Assembly: GCA_019426215.1 (NCBI GenBank)
Contig: CM033393.1
Location: 24,368,591 to 24,432,590, forward strand
From: Buddleja alternifolia
Lineage: Eukaryota > Streptophyta > Magnoliopsida > Lamiales > Scrophulariaceae
Length of the DNA: 64,000 nucleotides
Reading direction: 5' to 3'
Shown one piece after another: positions 32,690 through 45,890 of the stretch (positions within the stretch are counted from its first letter, which is position 1; each line of letters opens with the position of its first letter). A program made the position numbers and the translations under genes. Under the pieces are notes generated by a model. The model ran no database searches. It saw only the letters and a program-made list of their open reading frames with translations, and was not told the DNA's origin.

Positions 32690-33518
32690 CATTGACCGAA
32701 CCATGTTCATCAATGTTCGATTCCTTCGCTCAGACACACCATTTAGCTATGGTGATCCAGGTGGCGTCCATTGAGAGAGAATACCTTTCTCTTTCTAAAA
32801 ATTCAAAAACTCTCCGGACAAGTATTCTCCTCCTCGATCAGAACGAAGAGCCTTAATACTTTTACCAGTTTGCTTTTCTACTTCATTTTTGAATTCTTTG
32901 AACTTATCAAAGGCCTCAGACTTTTATCTCATAAGATATAAATAACCATACCTTGAATAATAGTCGGTGAAGGATATCATTGGCACGTCCCAATGCACTA
33001 ACACTAAGTGGTCCACACACATTTGTATGAATTAACTCCTGTATATCCTTGGCACGTTCTATTTGGCCTCCAAATGGTGACTTTGTCATTTTGCCCTTAA
33101 GACAAGGTTCGCATGTCGACAGTTCTCTTCTTAATCAAGCTCAAGAAAACTTGGCAATCCTATCTTTAGATGCATGACCAAGTCTAGCCTGCTAAATTTG
33201 TGCATTGGGAGGAGGATCATTATTTTACGCTAACCTTTGTTTATTTGTTGAATTGATAGAGAGTTAGTACATGGGTAAATATAAAGTTTGTTATACATAT
33301 ATGCCCTAATGATTAATTTCGAACTTAAAAACATTGAACAAAAACCATTATTTATTTTTAAAGAGTAACCTGCTTTATCCAAAACAGAAACAAAAATCAG
33401 GTTCTTAATCAATCCAGGAACATAATAAAGATCCTTCAAAATAAACCTACTACTATCCTCAAGAACTAAGACGACGTTTCCATAGCCTTTGCAATGACAG
33501 ATGATCCATTAGCCATTC
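32690..33518 (-). pseudogene. Cop-C protease C-terminal part, pre-integrase and integrase fragment
   Basis: 33230-33439 minus reads MKDLYYVPGLIKNLIFVSVL, the protease tail (Y-VP-L--NLISV). Downstream are a degenerate pre-integrase zinc site (about 33100-33200) and integrase with a [11 protein letters not shown] segment near 32840-32870 and LNGVSERRNRTLMNM (32700-32760, with a stop before LNG). It ends where Cop-B is inserted. Confidence 0.8.
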
Positions 33519-34094
33519 TCAGGACCATGCCCCATCATCTAGTTCTCTGCTTCTAGACAGCACCTGCAAGTCATTGAAAAGGTAAGTACCAGAACCAGTG
33601 CCAAACACCCAATACGCACGGTTAATTGACAAACTAACCTCAACAATAAACATACCTCTATTGTGGAGGTTGAAGGATGCAGGACAATCCTTGCACAAGT
33701 GTCTCAACTCATGGCAATGAGGGCAGTCACTCTTTGGTGTCTTGTTTCCAAATATTTTCTCTAACTCATCGATGAGATTCTTGCTTAGCTTGACATCTTC
33801 ATATGTCTCAATCATGTGGTCAAATATCATTGACAATATGAAATGTCATATATAAGCCTCATCATCTATTTGCTTTGTCCAGTACTCCAAAGTACGAGCA
33901 CGAGTTGCTGGTTTGCTCCAAGATGGGACTTCCCCTATTATATAATCAAGATTATTGGCCCTGAGGTATACATTCAGGAACAAACGCCAATGGATGTAAT
34001 TCAAGCCACTAAACTTGTTGGTTTCAAGAATCCTTAAACTTGCATTAACGATATCCATGATATTATTGTATTTAAGTGAACAATCGAAAAACAT
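33519..34094 (-). pseudogene. Cop-C gag and protease start, broken
   Basis: 34094-33846 minus holds the gag N-terminus with FSGLNYIHWRLFLNVYLR and LDYIIGE; the frame breaks near 33843. 33836-33519 carries a CPHC-E-RHLCKDCP zinc knuckle, then the protease start YWVFGTGSGTYLFNDL. The related Cop-D has FDTGCGTHLCNDL, so the catalytic Asp here is changed to Gly. Confidence 0.82.
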
Positions 34095-35835
34095 GTATTG
34101 GCATTCAGTTTTAAGATATATTCACATATAATTAAGGAATTTTAAATTTACATGTGTGCTCCCACTGTATTTTTGAATTCCAACAAAAAACGAGAAGCTT
34201 GACATTTTTCAGTGGGCTTAAGCTACCAAGTGTCGCATACCTCATTCCACTACTCGTGAGACAATGGGCGATAACAATTGACTGGGCACGACGGCCCCAT
34301 CCACTTCCCTTGTGGTCCTCGAGATGTTTGCCTCACATTTCATGTACATCCCGAGAACACAATGCAACCGTACATTGATCTCTGGTTAAGTCCGACCCAT
34401 CAAATTCTCATAGCATAACAACAGCTAGGTGATCCCATGACTCATGGACGACTCCTTAGCATAAATGAAACCTGTGCGCTCTTCTAATATAACCTCTTTG
34501 TTATACATAATGCCTAGTTGAGAGATTAGTACCTTACTTGCCACAGTCCACGACTTGTGATACAATGATGACAAGCTTTGCGCTATTCCCTCTCATATCT
34601 AATGATGGAAGGCACTAGACCTAATCATAAACTTTCGATCCCCCAATTTATCCTTTTGTGGAATTAATATTTATTTAAAGGGGTTTTTCAAACAAGGTCT
34701 CACCGTTTCAGTTTTTATCTTTCTTAAGCGATCATAGAAACAAGCACATCATACATGGTATAAGAAATAAGTAACAACATTCATAAAGCAGTAAATGTGA
34801 TATTAGTCGAGCTAATTCCTAAACACCCCGAGCCGACAATGTGTTGAATAATCTAATCTATGGACCAGGACCCTACACTAAGGTCTTCAAATCTTCATAA
34901 GCTTGAACGCTTTCATCTTCGTCTTCATAAAAACATAAATACATATATATCTCACGTACATAAATAGAAAACATTGCACACATGCCTCAAAATAAAAGAC
35001 TGGTCTATGGCTCGACCCGGATCACCACATAATCACATAAAACATGCTAACGACATGCAATACATAAATTAAACTTACCGTCTTTAATAAGGGTATAGTC
35101 AAATTAATTAATAGATTCAATTGACCTTAATTTCTAAAAACCAATTTCAGAAATTCACATGAAAAAGGCTTACCTTTTCAAATAATCTAAAAAATACAAC
35201 TTCAAAAATCCCAATTTATCTAATTTCAAAAATTAATAAAATTCCTAAAAACCATATTTTGAAATATTCCATTTTAGGACAAACCTAAAACATGAATTTT
35301 TAATTTGAGATTTTAAAATACTTTATTATATAAAATAACAAAAGAGGCTAGCATTTTACATTAAATTGCAAAAATGACCCAAGGCCCGAAACACAATTTA
35401 AAACAAAAAACATTTGGAAATAGGGAAAAATTACACGTTGACCCCTAGGTCAAAACATGGGCCGCCTTCGATGGTCCGTTGACGCCGGCCGTACGCCGTT
35501 TCGTGCGACAGCGCTGCTTTCATCCGCGATGGCGTGTCATGAATGTGAGAGCAGCGCCACTGTTGCTTGCTCACGCGCCGCAACGGTGAAATCACATTCG
35601 TGGTGGCGAAGGATAACCGCCATCGCATGTCGGCCGCTGCTCCGGTAGCGCCAAGCCCAGTTTCCAATTATGTTTTTTAAATCCAAAAACACAAAAAAAT
35701 GTAGTCTTTCATTTTTCAGATTAATCCCAATCAACAGATCAAAAAATTAAATAGAAAATCCAACAGATTTCAATATGCAATAAAATAGATCTAAACCATA
35801 TAAACATGAAAAGAATCCGAGCCATGTCAAACCTT
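34095..35835 (-). other. Cop-C 5' leader, with a GC-rich island
   Basis: 1.7 kb between PBS and gag. 35440-35660 is a GC-rich island with many CGCC/GGCG steps in otherwise AT-rich DNA. Open frames there (35431-35667, 35537-35734) match nothing I know and overlap on both strands. The rest holds no gene I can support. Confidence 0.65.
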
Positions 35836-35848
35836 GGCTCTGATACCA
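35836..35848 (-). promoter_or_regulatory. Cop-C primer binding site (tRNA-iMet)
   Basis: Plus strand ggctctgatacca, the reverse complement of TGGTATCAGAGCC, one base from the LTR end. Confidence 0.92.
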
Positions 35849-35849
35849 C

Positions 35850-37607
35850 TATTGGGATCGGTACAACCCCAGAGATGCTGGCGCAGCGGAAACTTATATT
35901 TTTAATAAAAACCGATATCCCCTAAACAAGCTTAGGCATACATGATACCATCGAATTCAAAAACTAACTAGAAAATTTAACTCGTGTTTACATTTTAAAG
36001 AACGATTGAGCAAATTTCTTTTTAAGCTACTCTATACTTCAAAACTTTAGGATAAAATTGCTCTAGCGCCCCAAATGTTGCGCCTCTGCGGTGTATCTAC
36101 ACCCTAGTTCATACCCTTAATTATCTTCACCAGTGCTAGCCAGAACAATATTGAATCTTGACTTTCTTAGAAATCCTGGGAGAAAAATATTTTTTGACTT
36201 TTAGGAGTAGCAAATAGAGAGAGAGGATTCTTGACTATGCAGTCAGACATGTGTGGAGTGTGACACACACCTTAGTGGGCGTCCCCCATTAGTTTTCTTA
36301 ACCAAGAGGGCTCTCTCTCTCTTTTATTTTAATTTCCTTTGGGCCCAAGTCAAATATTAAAATAAGTCCAATGACATTATTATTTATCTTGACCCAATTT
36401 AATTAATGCCCAATTAATTAATAGCTCCTTTACCAAATGGACTTTAATTAATTTGTCTCCTAATTTAATCTAATATTGCAATATTAAATTAGAGATTCTA
36501 ATTTAATTAAAAATATTTTTTTCACAATTAATTAATTTCCTTTATTAATTATCTAAGAATTAACCAAGCCAATAGGTATTACACTAAGTTATGTGTGTGA
36601 CACCTTAGGCTCATTAACAAGCTAGCAATAAGTCATTTCCCATAGGCTGGATTAATTACCTAAATTATTAATCAGGCCTTGTATTAACTTCACTGATTAA
36701 CCCTAGGCACCTATCGATCATGGATCGATGTGTAGCAACATCGCTATGACTTCCTAGATGTTAATGATGAAAAACAAACCTATTCTGCTTACGATCTTCA
36801 TGTGAATAGAATCTCTTCATCAGTTTCCCTTCTATGGTCTAGAGTATAGCGACAATCGAACCTTAATAACCTTAGAATCTATGATTGTATTATGATCCAA
36901 TCTTCCAAGTCGAGACCACCAATCCCTCTTATAAGACATTTCGCTTTGATCAAAGGCTTTCATCGATCATTTAGACTCTCGCAATAGCATAGGAAATGCC
37001 AGGTATTTGACCCTGAATGAATCCTTTATCTAATGCCATCTATTCCGCTATACTATCAGCCTATACCTAACAAACGCTGCCATATGACTCTCCTGGAGTG
37101 CACGTTTACATCAAAGTATAGTGGATAGCACCCTTCCCAATGACATCTCAGGTCTAAGAATTAATCTCACACTACGAAACCCAAGGACTCCATGTTCGAC
37201 AGAATCAACGAAAAATCCTAGCGGAGTCGTTCAATTCTATACTTCTCTTAAGTATGAATATTCTTATATGTATTAACTCATTTGGCCATTGACAATGAAA
37301 CACACCAATATCTTAAAGAGTTATATACACGAATAAGTCTTGGAGAGGCCCGTTATATCCCACATCTCAAAGACTCCATGACTTGGAACACGTTTTAGAA
37401 TTACGGTTTTTGAGGGCATTCCATAGACATCGGGTCGCTCCCCTAACCATAAGGTAATCCTTGGGATCTTTATCTATACTATCTTAAGAAAACAACAATA
37501 AAGAAGCATACCATAAATAAAACATTTAACTTATTTAAAACATGATTTTCATAGTGTATACAAATCAAATGGTAGAGCCTAAACAATGACTCGTTGGGCA
37601 CATAACA
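35850..37607 (-). repeat. Cop-C 5' LTR
   Basis: 1758 bp; minus-strand start TGTTATGTGCCCAACGAG, end CCGATCCCAATA. Compare S2: TGTTAGTGCCCGG...CCGATCCTAACA. No coding. The outer edge abuts Cop-D leader sequence. Confidence 0.8.
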
Positions 37608-39071
37608 CTATCATGTCCACGACAACAAATAGCAGGGTCACCGTCGTAACTTTGCGCGCTGACATCATGTGAGTTGTACGCAGAGATCACAAGTAGCGAA
37701 CCTGCTGTAAGCACCACCATCATGGGTGATGCAATTTCTGGGGCAGCAAGATTGGTGCCACGGTGATCGAAATGGGCCACCAAGGTTGGCGGTGGCCTAT
37801 AGTAATTTAGACCTAGGAGTCTAATTGTAATTTTTGTTTTGGGGGCTATTCCGCAATATTTTAAAAATATGATTTATTATTTAATTTTTGGAAAATTAAT
37901 ATTTTGGTAGTTATAATTATGGAATTTAATAAATTTTGAAATTTTGGAAATTGGTAAAATTTTGGATTTATGAAAAATAAGGATTTTTCATGGGTATTTC
38001 TAAAATTGGGTTCTTGGAAATTATTAATTGATCCATTAATAATTTAATTAGATTATTCTTAATTAAAGATGGTAAATTTATGGTTTTAAGTACATGATAC
38101 GAGCAAGAATTATGTGACTTATGCGGTGATCCAAGTCGAGCATTAGACTAGTCGTTGTTTTAATTAAAGGCCTGTGTGCCATGTTCTCTTTTAAGTACAT
38201 GAGAGGGTGATGTTTTCTTTTATGTATTGATGTAATTGGGAGCTGTGAAGACTTTAAAGTAGGGTTTGGGTTCTTAGATTAGATTGGTTTACACCCTGGT
38301 GGCTCGGGATGTTTTTAGGTGGCTCGACAAATATCATATTTACCGCTTTATTTGGCATGCTTATAGTAATTTTCTTATGTATAGATGTGCTTGGTTACAT
38401 CATCACCTAAGAAGGATAAATAACAGAAAATGATGAGACCCTGTTTGTGAAAATCCCATTAAAAATATTTTAAGTCCATTAACAGATTAATTGGGAACTT
38501 GGCTAATTCCAATTAGATTCGAGCCTTCCATCATTAGCTGTGATAGGGAATAGACAAGATTTGGCACCATCATCTATGAGTCGTGGGATGAGTGTCACGT
38601 TAAGGTAGTAATTTCACAGTTAGGCATTCTATAAGGCTTGGAAGTCGAATAGAAGAGCACATGTGGAACCACTTTCGTTTAGATATCATCCATAAGTCTT
38701 GAGACAATCTAGGCTACTAGGTTTGCTATGAGAATTTGATGGGTTGGACTTAACACGTAGTATTGCATGGCTCATTTTCTTGAGGTATGCATGAATTGTG
38801 AGACGAACATGCCTCGAGAATTGTTGAGAGTGGAATGGCGGCTAGCCCATCAACTACTACTGTTAGTCGTCCATGAGTCATGGGATATGATGGGGTCTTT
38901 CAAGCTCAAATCCATTAGAAGATTAGGATCTTCTCATTTTTCATCTAAGGGGTGATGAAGCTCGATAAATAGTGGGAGAACATCTGTAATTAAAGACCAA
39001 ATTGCATGTGGATGTAATTAAGACTGAATGCTAATCATATTACGTTTAGCATAAATATATATATAGATATT
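37608..39071 (+). other. Cop-D 5' leader
   Basis: Non-coding leader of the Cop-C family, starting with a GC-rich island (37610-37800), then agacctaggagtctaattg-like sequence matching the reverse of Cop-C at 35430-35450, and AT-rich DNA to the gag start. The ORFs at 37565-37783 (minus) and 38767-38955 show no known protein. Confidence 0.65.
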
Positions 39072-39530
39072 ATGGATATTATATCACCACTTGCTAAAAT
39101 CCTTGAATCTAATAAGTTATCTGGCCCAAATTTTTCTAAATGGTACCTCAACCTGAAGACCTACCTTCGGTCCAAGGGACTCAACTACGTGTTGACACGT
39201 AAAGTCGAATCCTTTCCTCATTTATCATCCACTCGTGTGGTTCGTGACATATACATGAGATGGCGAAGGGACAATGCATAGGTGCGATGTCTCATATCGA
39301 CCATTGTGGCTAGGGAAGTAAGGAGTGAGATTGACTCTATAGAACACGCCTTAGATCTAGTTTTTTAATTGAAACGAGTGTATGGATACTCAGCTTTTGT
39401 GATTGTGGACACTAAGTCTGAGGTACTAAAGATGAGATGTATGAACATTCAAGTGAAGGTACACTGGACTAAGGATTGCCCCATAGCTCCCGTGGACCAC
39501 GTGGAAGGTACGTTTATTGTTGAGGTTAAC
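39072..39530 (+). pseudogene. Cop-D gag, broken
   Basis: The Met at 39072 opens MDIISPLAKILESNKLSGPN, paralleling MDIVNASLRILETNKFSG of Cop-C. It stops (TAG) after RRDNA at 39279, then continues with VDTKSEVLKM and a shrunken zinc knuckle ending WTKDCPIAP. It is shorter than normal copia gag, so an internal deletion is likely. Confidence 0.8.
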
Positions 39531-40814
39531 TGACAATTATTTGGTGTTTGACACCGGATGTGGTACTCACCTTTGCAATGATTTGCAGGTGCTGACAAGA
39601 AGCAAATAACTAAGTGTAGGAGACATGATCTTGAAGATGGCTAATGGAGAGACGGTCGCTGCAAGAACTGTAGGACAAGTCAACTTAGCTGAAGGGAATG
39701 ATAGTAGGTTTATTTCAAAGAATGTTTATTATGTTCCTAAGTCAAGAACCTTATATCTGTGCTTGCTTTTGACAAGGAAGGATATTATTTTAATGTAAGT
39801 AATGGATTATGTAACATATTTTTGGGTTCTAAATTAATTCTTAAAACATGCTTGGAATTTTTTTTTATATATCCTAAGATTACTACAAATTCAACAAATA
39901 AACAACAATGGGAAACATAAAACTAATATTCCAACTACCACATAACTTTTGCATGCGAGACTTCATCACATTTCAAATGATAGGATTCAAAAGTTATCTA
40001 GTTATCTCGAGCTTAATGAAATAGAGGAACTTCTCACTTGTGAATCTTGTGTAAAGGGATAAATTACAAAGTCACCATTTGGAGGTCAAATGGAATGTGC
40101 CAATGGTCTATTAGATCTAGTCCATATAGAAGCCTGTGGTCCACTCAACATGAGTGCAAAATGGAACTACCCATACTTCATAACATTTACCAACGGCTGA
40201 TTTACGTATGGTTATGTGTATCTTCTGAGATACAAGATTAAGGATTTTGATAAGTTCACTGGGAAACGTATTAAGGGTCTTCGATATGATCGAAGAATAG
40301 AATACTTAATTTAGGGAGTTCTGGATTATTTGAGAAAGAACAAGATTCTTTCTCAGTGGATCCGCCCCGAAACACCACAGTTCAACGGCGTGTCTGAGCA
40401 GAGGAACTGAACTTTGATGGATATGGTTTGGTCTATGATGATGTCCACAAACTTATTGACATTCTTCTGGGGATATGACCTTGAAATGGTGGCATACCTA
40501 CTAATTAGGTTTCCATTGAAGAGTGTACCCGAGGTACCATACAAGGTGTGGTATGGGAAATCACCCACACGTAAATATCTAAGGATATGGGGGTGTACTG
40601 CTTAAGTTTAGCAATTAGTGGGAGATAAGTTGGATTCGAGATCCGTCTTATATGACTTTGTGTGGTACCCTAAGGAGTCTTATGGGTACTACTTCTGTTA
40701 CCCATTGGAACAAAAGGTCATTGTTTTAAGGAATGCTACCCTCATGGAGAAAGGGTTTTTTTTTTAGGGAACTTGGAAGGTAATAGAGCATGAGGAATCT
40801 TAAGAGACACAAAC
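39531..40814 (+). pseudogene. Cop-D protease and integrase, broken
   Basis: The protease has LVFDTGCGTHLCNDLQVL, the DTGCG variant of the copia aspartic protease, then NVYYVPKS. Pre-integrase: HISNDRIQKL...CESCVKG (39960-40060). The integrase core shows FTYGYVYLLRYKIKDFDKF, a degenerate LRYDRRIEYL where SDRGGEY is expected, and FNGVSEQRN followed by a stop and TLMDMVWSMM. It runs to a GCTA-like segment near 40605 and on to the Sire-E site. Confidence 0.82.
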
Positions 40815-42316
40815 TGTTAGGAAATTTCATGTTAGATGTTTTGATGATGACAAGATAGGACTTTATGTTAGACCCCAAAATATAATGTAAGTTTATGTTT
40901 CATATATCAATTGTATAAGCGTTTGAAAGAATGTAATTTTGTTAGGCTTGTAATTTTTATCTTTGTAGATTTTAGACTCAGTATTAGATACCGAATCGCT
41001 AATAGAATTCTAGGTGAGCCTATTAGAGATGAAGTTAAAGATCAACGTCTGAAGTCAGAAAAAGATGAAGACTTATCCTTAGCGTCTGTCAAACGCTAAA
41101 GGACTATTTTAGGATTTATGGATCAAGCGCTCAAAGCACTCTAGCGGTCAGTATCAGATTCACCTGAAATAAATTCTCAAGTCATGAAGGATTTAAATGC
41201 AATCATTCAACGGACATTTATTTAAAATGGAAAATAAATTCAAATGCATTAAATGCCTGATAAGAGCATTAAATGTGATAAGCTAATATGACTTGTGGAC
41301 AAGCTACCTTTTGACTAGACTGTTAGAACTTCAGAGTTTGTAGATGCTCCCGTCAAATCAGAACCAGCAAGAATTCAGGAATGTCAGAGAAAAGGTATAA
41401 TCACGCGCCGCGTGAAAGGCACACTCTCACATGTGTCCAACGGACAGAACCCAAGAATTACCTATAAATACCTTCTTCCAGCAAACCCTAAAAAGATATA
41501 GAGAGAGATAGAGATATACGTACATGCACAAGAAAAATTTGCTGAAGAAAAAGCTTAGAAACTCCATAGCTAAAATATTTCAAGCTTTTTTACATATATT
41601 CTATATAGTCACAAATATCTCCAATATCTTCAATAGAAGAAACCTAGACTATTACTGAGATATTCCAAGTTGTTTGATCTTTCCAAAAACAAACAAACCG
41701 TTGTGATAAAACCCTCAACCTTTAATTTGAGTGAGAAAGTTGTTGAAACCCCTTACATGCAGTATTTCTGAGTGAGAGAAGCTTGTAGAAGAAGATCTTC
41801 ATTGGTGTTGAGATCTGTGTGATCAAGGAGCCCGAGATCATTTTTACCTATTTACTATCTTGTAGAAGATTCTGTGTGATTCTTTGATAATCATCTTAGT
41901 AAATTCCCTCCAAGTGAAAAAGGAGAAGAAAGACGTAGCTGGGATTACATGACCCAGTGAACCTTATATATCTTGTGTAATTTACTTTTATATTTGTCTT
42001 GTTTTATATTATTCTATCTATTCTGAAAAAGATAAGTTAATCTGCTAAGCAACTATTTAACCAAAACGAACGCTAAAGCTTTAAAATCCTTTCCGCTGTG
42101 CTAACCTTGATTAAGCAATCTAAGCGTTACCCTACTTTGGTAAATTGCTGAAATCACTAAGTCTAAGTTATCTTTACTGAAGCGTCTGACCTAAGCGCTC
42201 AGCTTTTTAAGCGTTCTAATCTTTAAAAGTGATACGAAATTTTGAAGTCGAAAAAGACTTCAGGGTCTATTTAACCCCGTCTTCTAAACCCTTTCGTATG
42301 CCACTTGGGACCACCA
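40815..42316 (+). repeat. Sire-E 5' LTR
   Basis: It starts tgttaggaaatttcatg and ends cttgggaccacca. It is rich in agcg/cgct tetramers, like the whole element. TATA box tataaata at 41463-41470, followed by an agagagatagagata leader. Confidence 0.94.
41463..41470 (+). promoter_or_regulatory. TATA box of the Sire-E 5' LTR
   Basis: cctataaatacc, identical in the 3' LTR at 53257-53264; transcription probably starts about 30 bases downstream near the agatatagagagaga run. Confidence 0.65.
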
Positions 42317-42317
42317 A

Positions 42318-42334
42318 GCGGTATCAGAGCGGTT
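42318..42334 (+). promoter_or_regulatory. Sire-E primer binding site
   Basis: gcggtatcagagcggtt, starting one base past the LTR. It matches the iMet tRNA complement except for gc in place of the first tg-like bases. Confidence 0.75.
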
Positions 42335-42436
42335 CAAGTTGAAACCTAAAGCGTTTCCGAGCATAACTACTTGTTTAAATCCATTTTTCTAAAACTTAGT
42401 CGCTTTAAAACTCTCTCTCTCTCAAAACATCTCATT

Positions 42437-43972
42437 ATGGCTTTTAACAAAATGCCTAAGTTGGTAAAGTCAAGCTATGATTCTTGGAAACTTAGAGCAT
42501 TCGCGTATTTATGTTCTTACGATAATGAAATGTGTGATGTAATTTAAGATGGCCCCATTAAGATCATGAAAGTGATAACTCGAGCACCTGGAGCTGATGA
42601 AGCCACTCCAGATAGATATGTCGAGAAACCTAAGTTAGATTGGACGCCTGATGATCGGAAAAGAGCAAATCTAGATAATGTTGGATGAAGTGCACTTTAC
42701 TCAGCGTTAGGAGACAATCATGCATTGTTCAACAAGATCAAGCAATGTAAAACTTCTAAAGAAATATGGGATAAGTTGGCTAGAGTGTGTGAAGGTTCAA
42801 CACAGAAGAAGGAGAACAAGCTCTACATAGCCATGCAAAGATTTGAACATTTCAAGATGCAGCCCAACGAGACGCTAGAACAATTGGACTCAAGGTTTAC
42901 TATGCTCATTACAGAGTTAGCGTCATTGGATAAATATTTGACCAATAAAAAAATGGTCAATAAGATTTTTAGAAGTCTTTCAAGCAAGTATTTACTCAAG
43001 ACTGTTGCTATGAGAGAATCTCAGACATTGGAGACCCTTACTCCAGAACATGTATTCTCAGAATTAAAGGCGTTTGAATTTGAATTGGGTGAAGTTAGCG
43101 ACACATCGACTTCAGCGACTGCATCAGTAGCATTAATCGCTACCACCAAAAGCAAGGGTAAAGGGATTAGTGAGGAGAAATCAACAAAATCCAATGAGGA
43201 AAAAGAGATGGCATTATTGGTCAAGAAATTTCTAAGATATGAAAAGAGAAATCCTATTGGACAAACTTCATTTCAAACTCCTCCTCTTGCACCAGCGCCT
43301 CAGTATCAAGCGCCAGTATATTCTGCACCTCAACCAGTAACGCCAGTTCCTTACCAAGCGCTTAGAACTCCTACTCAAAATCTCTCAATGCTAGTCATTT
43401 CCTAGCGATTAACCAATTAACAGAAAATGAAAACTAATTTATGTTATAATTGCAGGAAACTAGGGCACTACAAGGTAGATTGCCCTTATCCAAATGTGTC
43501 TAAGCCCACAAGGCAAGACTATGCGGATAGAAACTAATTCAGGAGCAACTTTCGTCAACAAGGTTTGCTAGCGAAATCTGAACCATTCTCCGCACCTAAA
43601 GAGGATTTGGAATCATCAGATGAAAGTAGTGATGATGAACCAACAAGTGACTCAGCGTTGATTTGTCTTATAGCAAGAGATGATGAAGCGTCTGACGACT
43701 CGCTACCTGAGGTAACCACTGAATTATCTCATCCTCTTTCTTATGATGAATTACTTGACAAAGTTATTGAATATTATAAAAATTGTCAAGATGCCGCCAA
43801 AATATATCAAAATGACCTCGCTATTATTTCATCACTCAAAAGTGATAAAGTAACGCTCAAAGCAGAGTTGAAAGTTCAGCAACAATGCATTGAGAAGAAC
43901 CAATCACTCGAGAGTGAGATTACTCAATTAAAAAACGATCTTGATATAATAGTCAAGAGAGAAGTTGTCTGA
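42437..43972 (+). pseudogene. Sire-E gag, one frame with five stops
   Basis: Met at 42437 (MAFNKMPKLVKSSYDSWKLR). One frame runs to 43972, broken by stops at 42545, 42686, 43403, 43418 and 43535. The UBN2 core has FEHFKMQPNETLEQLDSRF and RSLSSKYLLKTVAMRES. A Pro/Gln/Ala-rich stretch precedes the zinc knuckle CYNCRKLGHYKVDCP (43442-43486). The C-terminal part has an acidic run ESSDESSDDEPTSDSALICL and a long coiled coil (about 43740-43960), as in Sirevirus gag. Gag forms the particle and packages RNA. Confidence 0.9.
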
Positions 43973-44605
43973 TCGCTAGACTTGCCAAATCAGAGTAGCT
44001 CATCTCATCATTATCAAAAGCTTCAAGAAAGTTGGATAATGTGACTGAGGTAACAAGAATGTTTGGTAAAAAGACCGGTCTAGGATGCAATGAGTTCGGT
44101 AAACAACCAAACAAATCTAATGTTACGACAAACAACAAAGGAAGGGCTAAATGAACCAAGCGACAATGGTACGAGGCCAAATAAAAAAGCCAAAGCTAAC
44201 TCAGGCAAGGGAAAGGCGAAAGCAAACGATTCATAAAAATGGGTTCATCCAAACACTCAAAAGGCTAAGGATAAACCTGACCACTGTGAATCAAGCGCTA
44301 AGCGTCCAGCACCAAAAGTGCACCCTAAGCCAGCACCAAGGAAATACCAGCGTCAATATCCACAACGGTCTAGATCATATTATCGCTACTATGATAATTA
44401 TGATTATGATTACTACTATAATCGAGGATATTACTATACACCCAAAAAGCACACAAAACACAATGTGAAACCCAAGAAGGCCAGTATTCCTACAATGAAG
44501 ATTATGCAAATATGGGTTCCTAAAGTTTTAATTCAAAACAAAGTCACTAACAATGAAGGACCCAAGACAACATGGGTATCTAAGAAGAATTAGAACTATC
44601 CTTTA
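43973..44605 (+). pseudogene. Sire-E gag-protease linker, frameshifted
   Basis: Contains LDNVTEVTRMFGKKTGLGCN, close to the KTGLGY-type signature found at this place in Sireviruses, then basic low-complexity sequence with a Tyr/Asp-rich repeat (SYYRYYDNYDYDYYYNRGYY, 44375-44435) and WVPKVLIQ. Coding jumps between frames; two or more indels. Confidence 0.75.
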
Positions 44606-45890
44606 ATGCAAGTACCTAGAGCCAACACCGATACTTCTGTTTGGAACTTCGATAGTGGGTCATCAAGGCACATGACTGGATTAAAGGATCTCTTGGTCAA
44701 CTATCGTGCAACTAATGGTCCTCAAGTTATATTTGGTGATAAATCTAAAGGTAAAACCAAAGGTATAGGTATCATGCATAGGGGGAACATCATGATTAGG
44801 GATATATATTATGTTGAGGGTCTTAAGCATAATTTGTTAAACATTAGTCAATTTTGTGATAAAGGCTTTGAAGTAAAATTTTCAAGCGACTTCTGCTATG
44901 TTAACGACGCTAAGACTAAGTCTACTAAACTGAGAAGAAAAAGAACAAATAATGTTTATTTAGTGGATTGGGATTCTACAATTAATAACAACCCCACATG
45001 CTTTGTTGCTAAAAGTCAAAAGGAATTGGATTGGTTATGGCATAGAAAAACGAATCACCTCAACTTTAAGGCAATCTCTCAGTTAATATCGCTAAACCTA
45101 GTAGAGTGATTACCTAAGGGTTCCTTCCAAAAGAATCGCTTATGTGATGCATGTCAAATGGGTAAACAAGTTAAATCATCTTTTAAGAAGAAATCATGCC
45201 TATCTACTTCTAGAGTTCTTGAACTATTACATCTAGACTTGTTTGGTCCTATTCCAATCATGAGTGTTAGTGGTAATAAGTACTCACTAGTGATAGTTGA
45301 TGATTTCTCTCGCTATACATGGGTAGAATTCCTAGCGACCAAAGATGAAACTAGTGTCAAGCTCACATCGCTAATTCGTCAATTGCAAACTTATAAAGAT
45401 TTAAAAGTGACAAGAATTAGAAGCGATAGAGGAACTGAATTTACTAACCCATTTGTTGAGAAGTTTTGTATAGATTTTGGAATACTTCATGAGTATTCTG
45501 CTCCTACAACACCTCAACAGAATGGAGTTGCCGAGCGACGGAACAGACGCTTAAAGAAGCCGCTAGGACGATGCTTGCAGAATCTAAGCTGCCTCAAAGG
45601 TTTTGGGCCAAAGCTATCAATACCGTTTGCTACACTCAGAACCGGTGTATGATCAACAAGCAACATGAAAAGACTCCATATGAATTATGGAAGTGACGTA
45701 AGCCTAACGTTTCATATTTTCATGTATTTGGTTCAAAATGTTTCATTCATAACAATGGATCCCAAAGTCTAAAGACATTTCATCCTAAAGCGGATGAGGG
45801 AATCTTTCTAGGCTATGCCAAAAATGGAAAGAGTTTTTGCATCCTAAATAAGATCAAATCGAAGGTTGAAGAATCCATTCATGTTGTGTT
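44606..45890 (+). pseudogene. Sire-E protease and integrase
   Basis: Same frame as gag. The protease has WNFDSGSSRHMTG with the intact DSG triad, then YYVEGLKHNLLNISQ. Pre-integrase: WHRKTNHLNF and CDACQMGKQVKSSFK, with TGA at 45107 between them. The integrase core has LDLFGPIPIMS, VDDFSRYTWVEFL, IRSDRGTEFTNPF and QQNGVAERRNR, so the DDE residues are all present. A 1-base shift near 45550 follows, after which the C-terminal part reads KLPQRFWAKAI and KTPYELWK then TGA at 45694. Confidence 0.9.

Larger units (their letters stand above)
32690..37607 (-). mobile_element. Cop-C: 5' half of a Ty1/copia element, minus strand
   Basis: 5' LTR (35850-37607), iMet PBS (35836-35848), long leader, gag, protease and part of integrase. 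It is cut inside the integrase by Cop-B, and the RT/RNase H half is not found left of Cop-B, where S3 begins. It belongs to the same family as Cop-D (gag and leader similar) and S2 (LTR similar), but lies in the opposite direction to Cop-D. Confidence 0.85.

Noticed and set aside
35431..35734. Ala/Arg-rich ORFs in the Cop-C leader as a possible captured host gene
   Set aside because: Three overlapping frames on both strands are equally open, there is no conserved motif, and the region is a GC-rich island shared as a type with other leaders.
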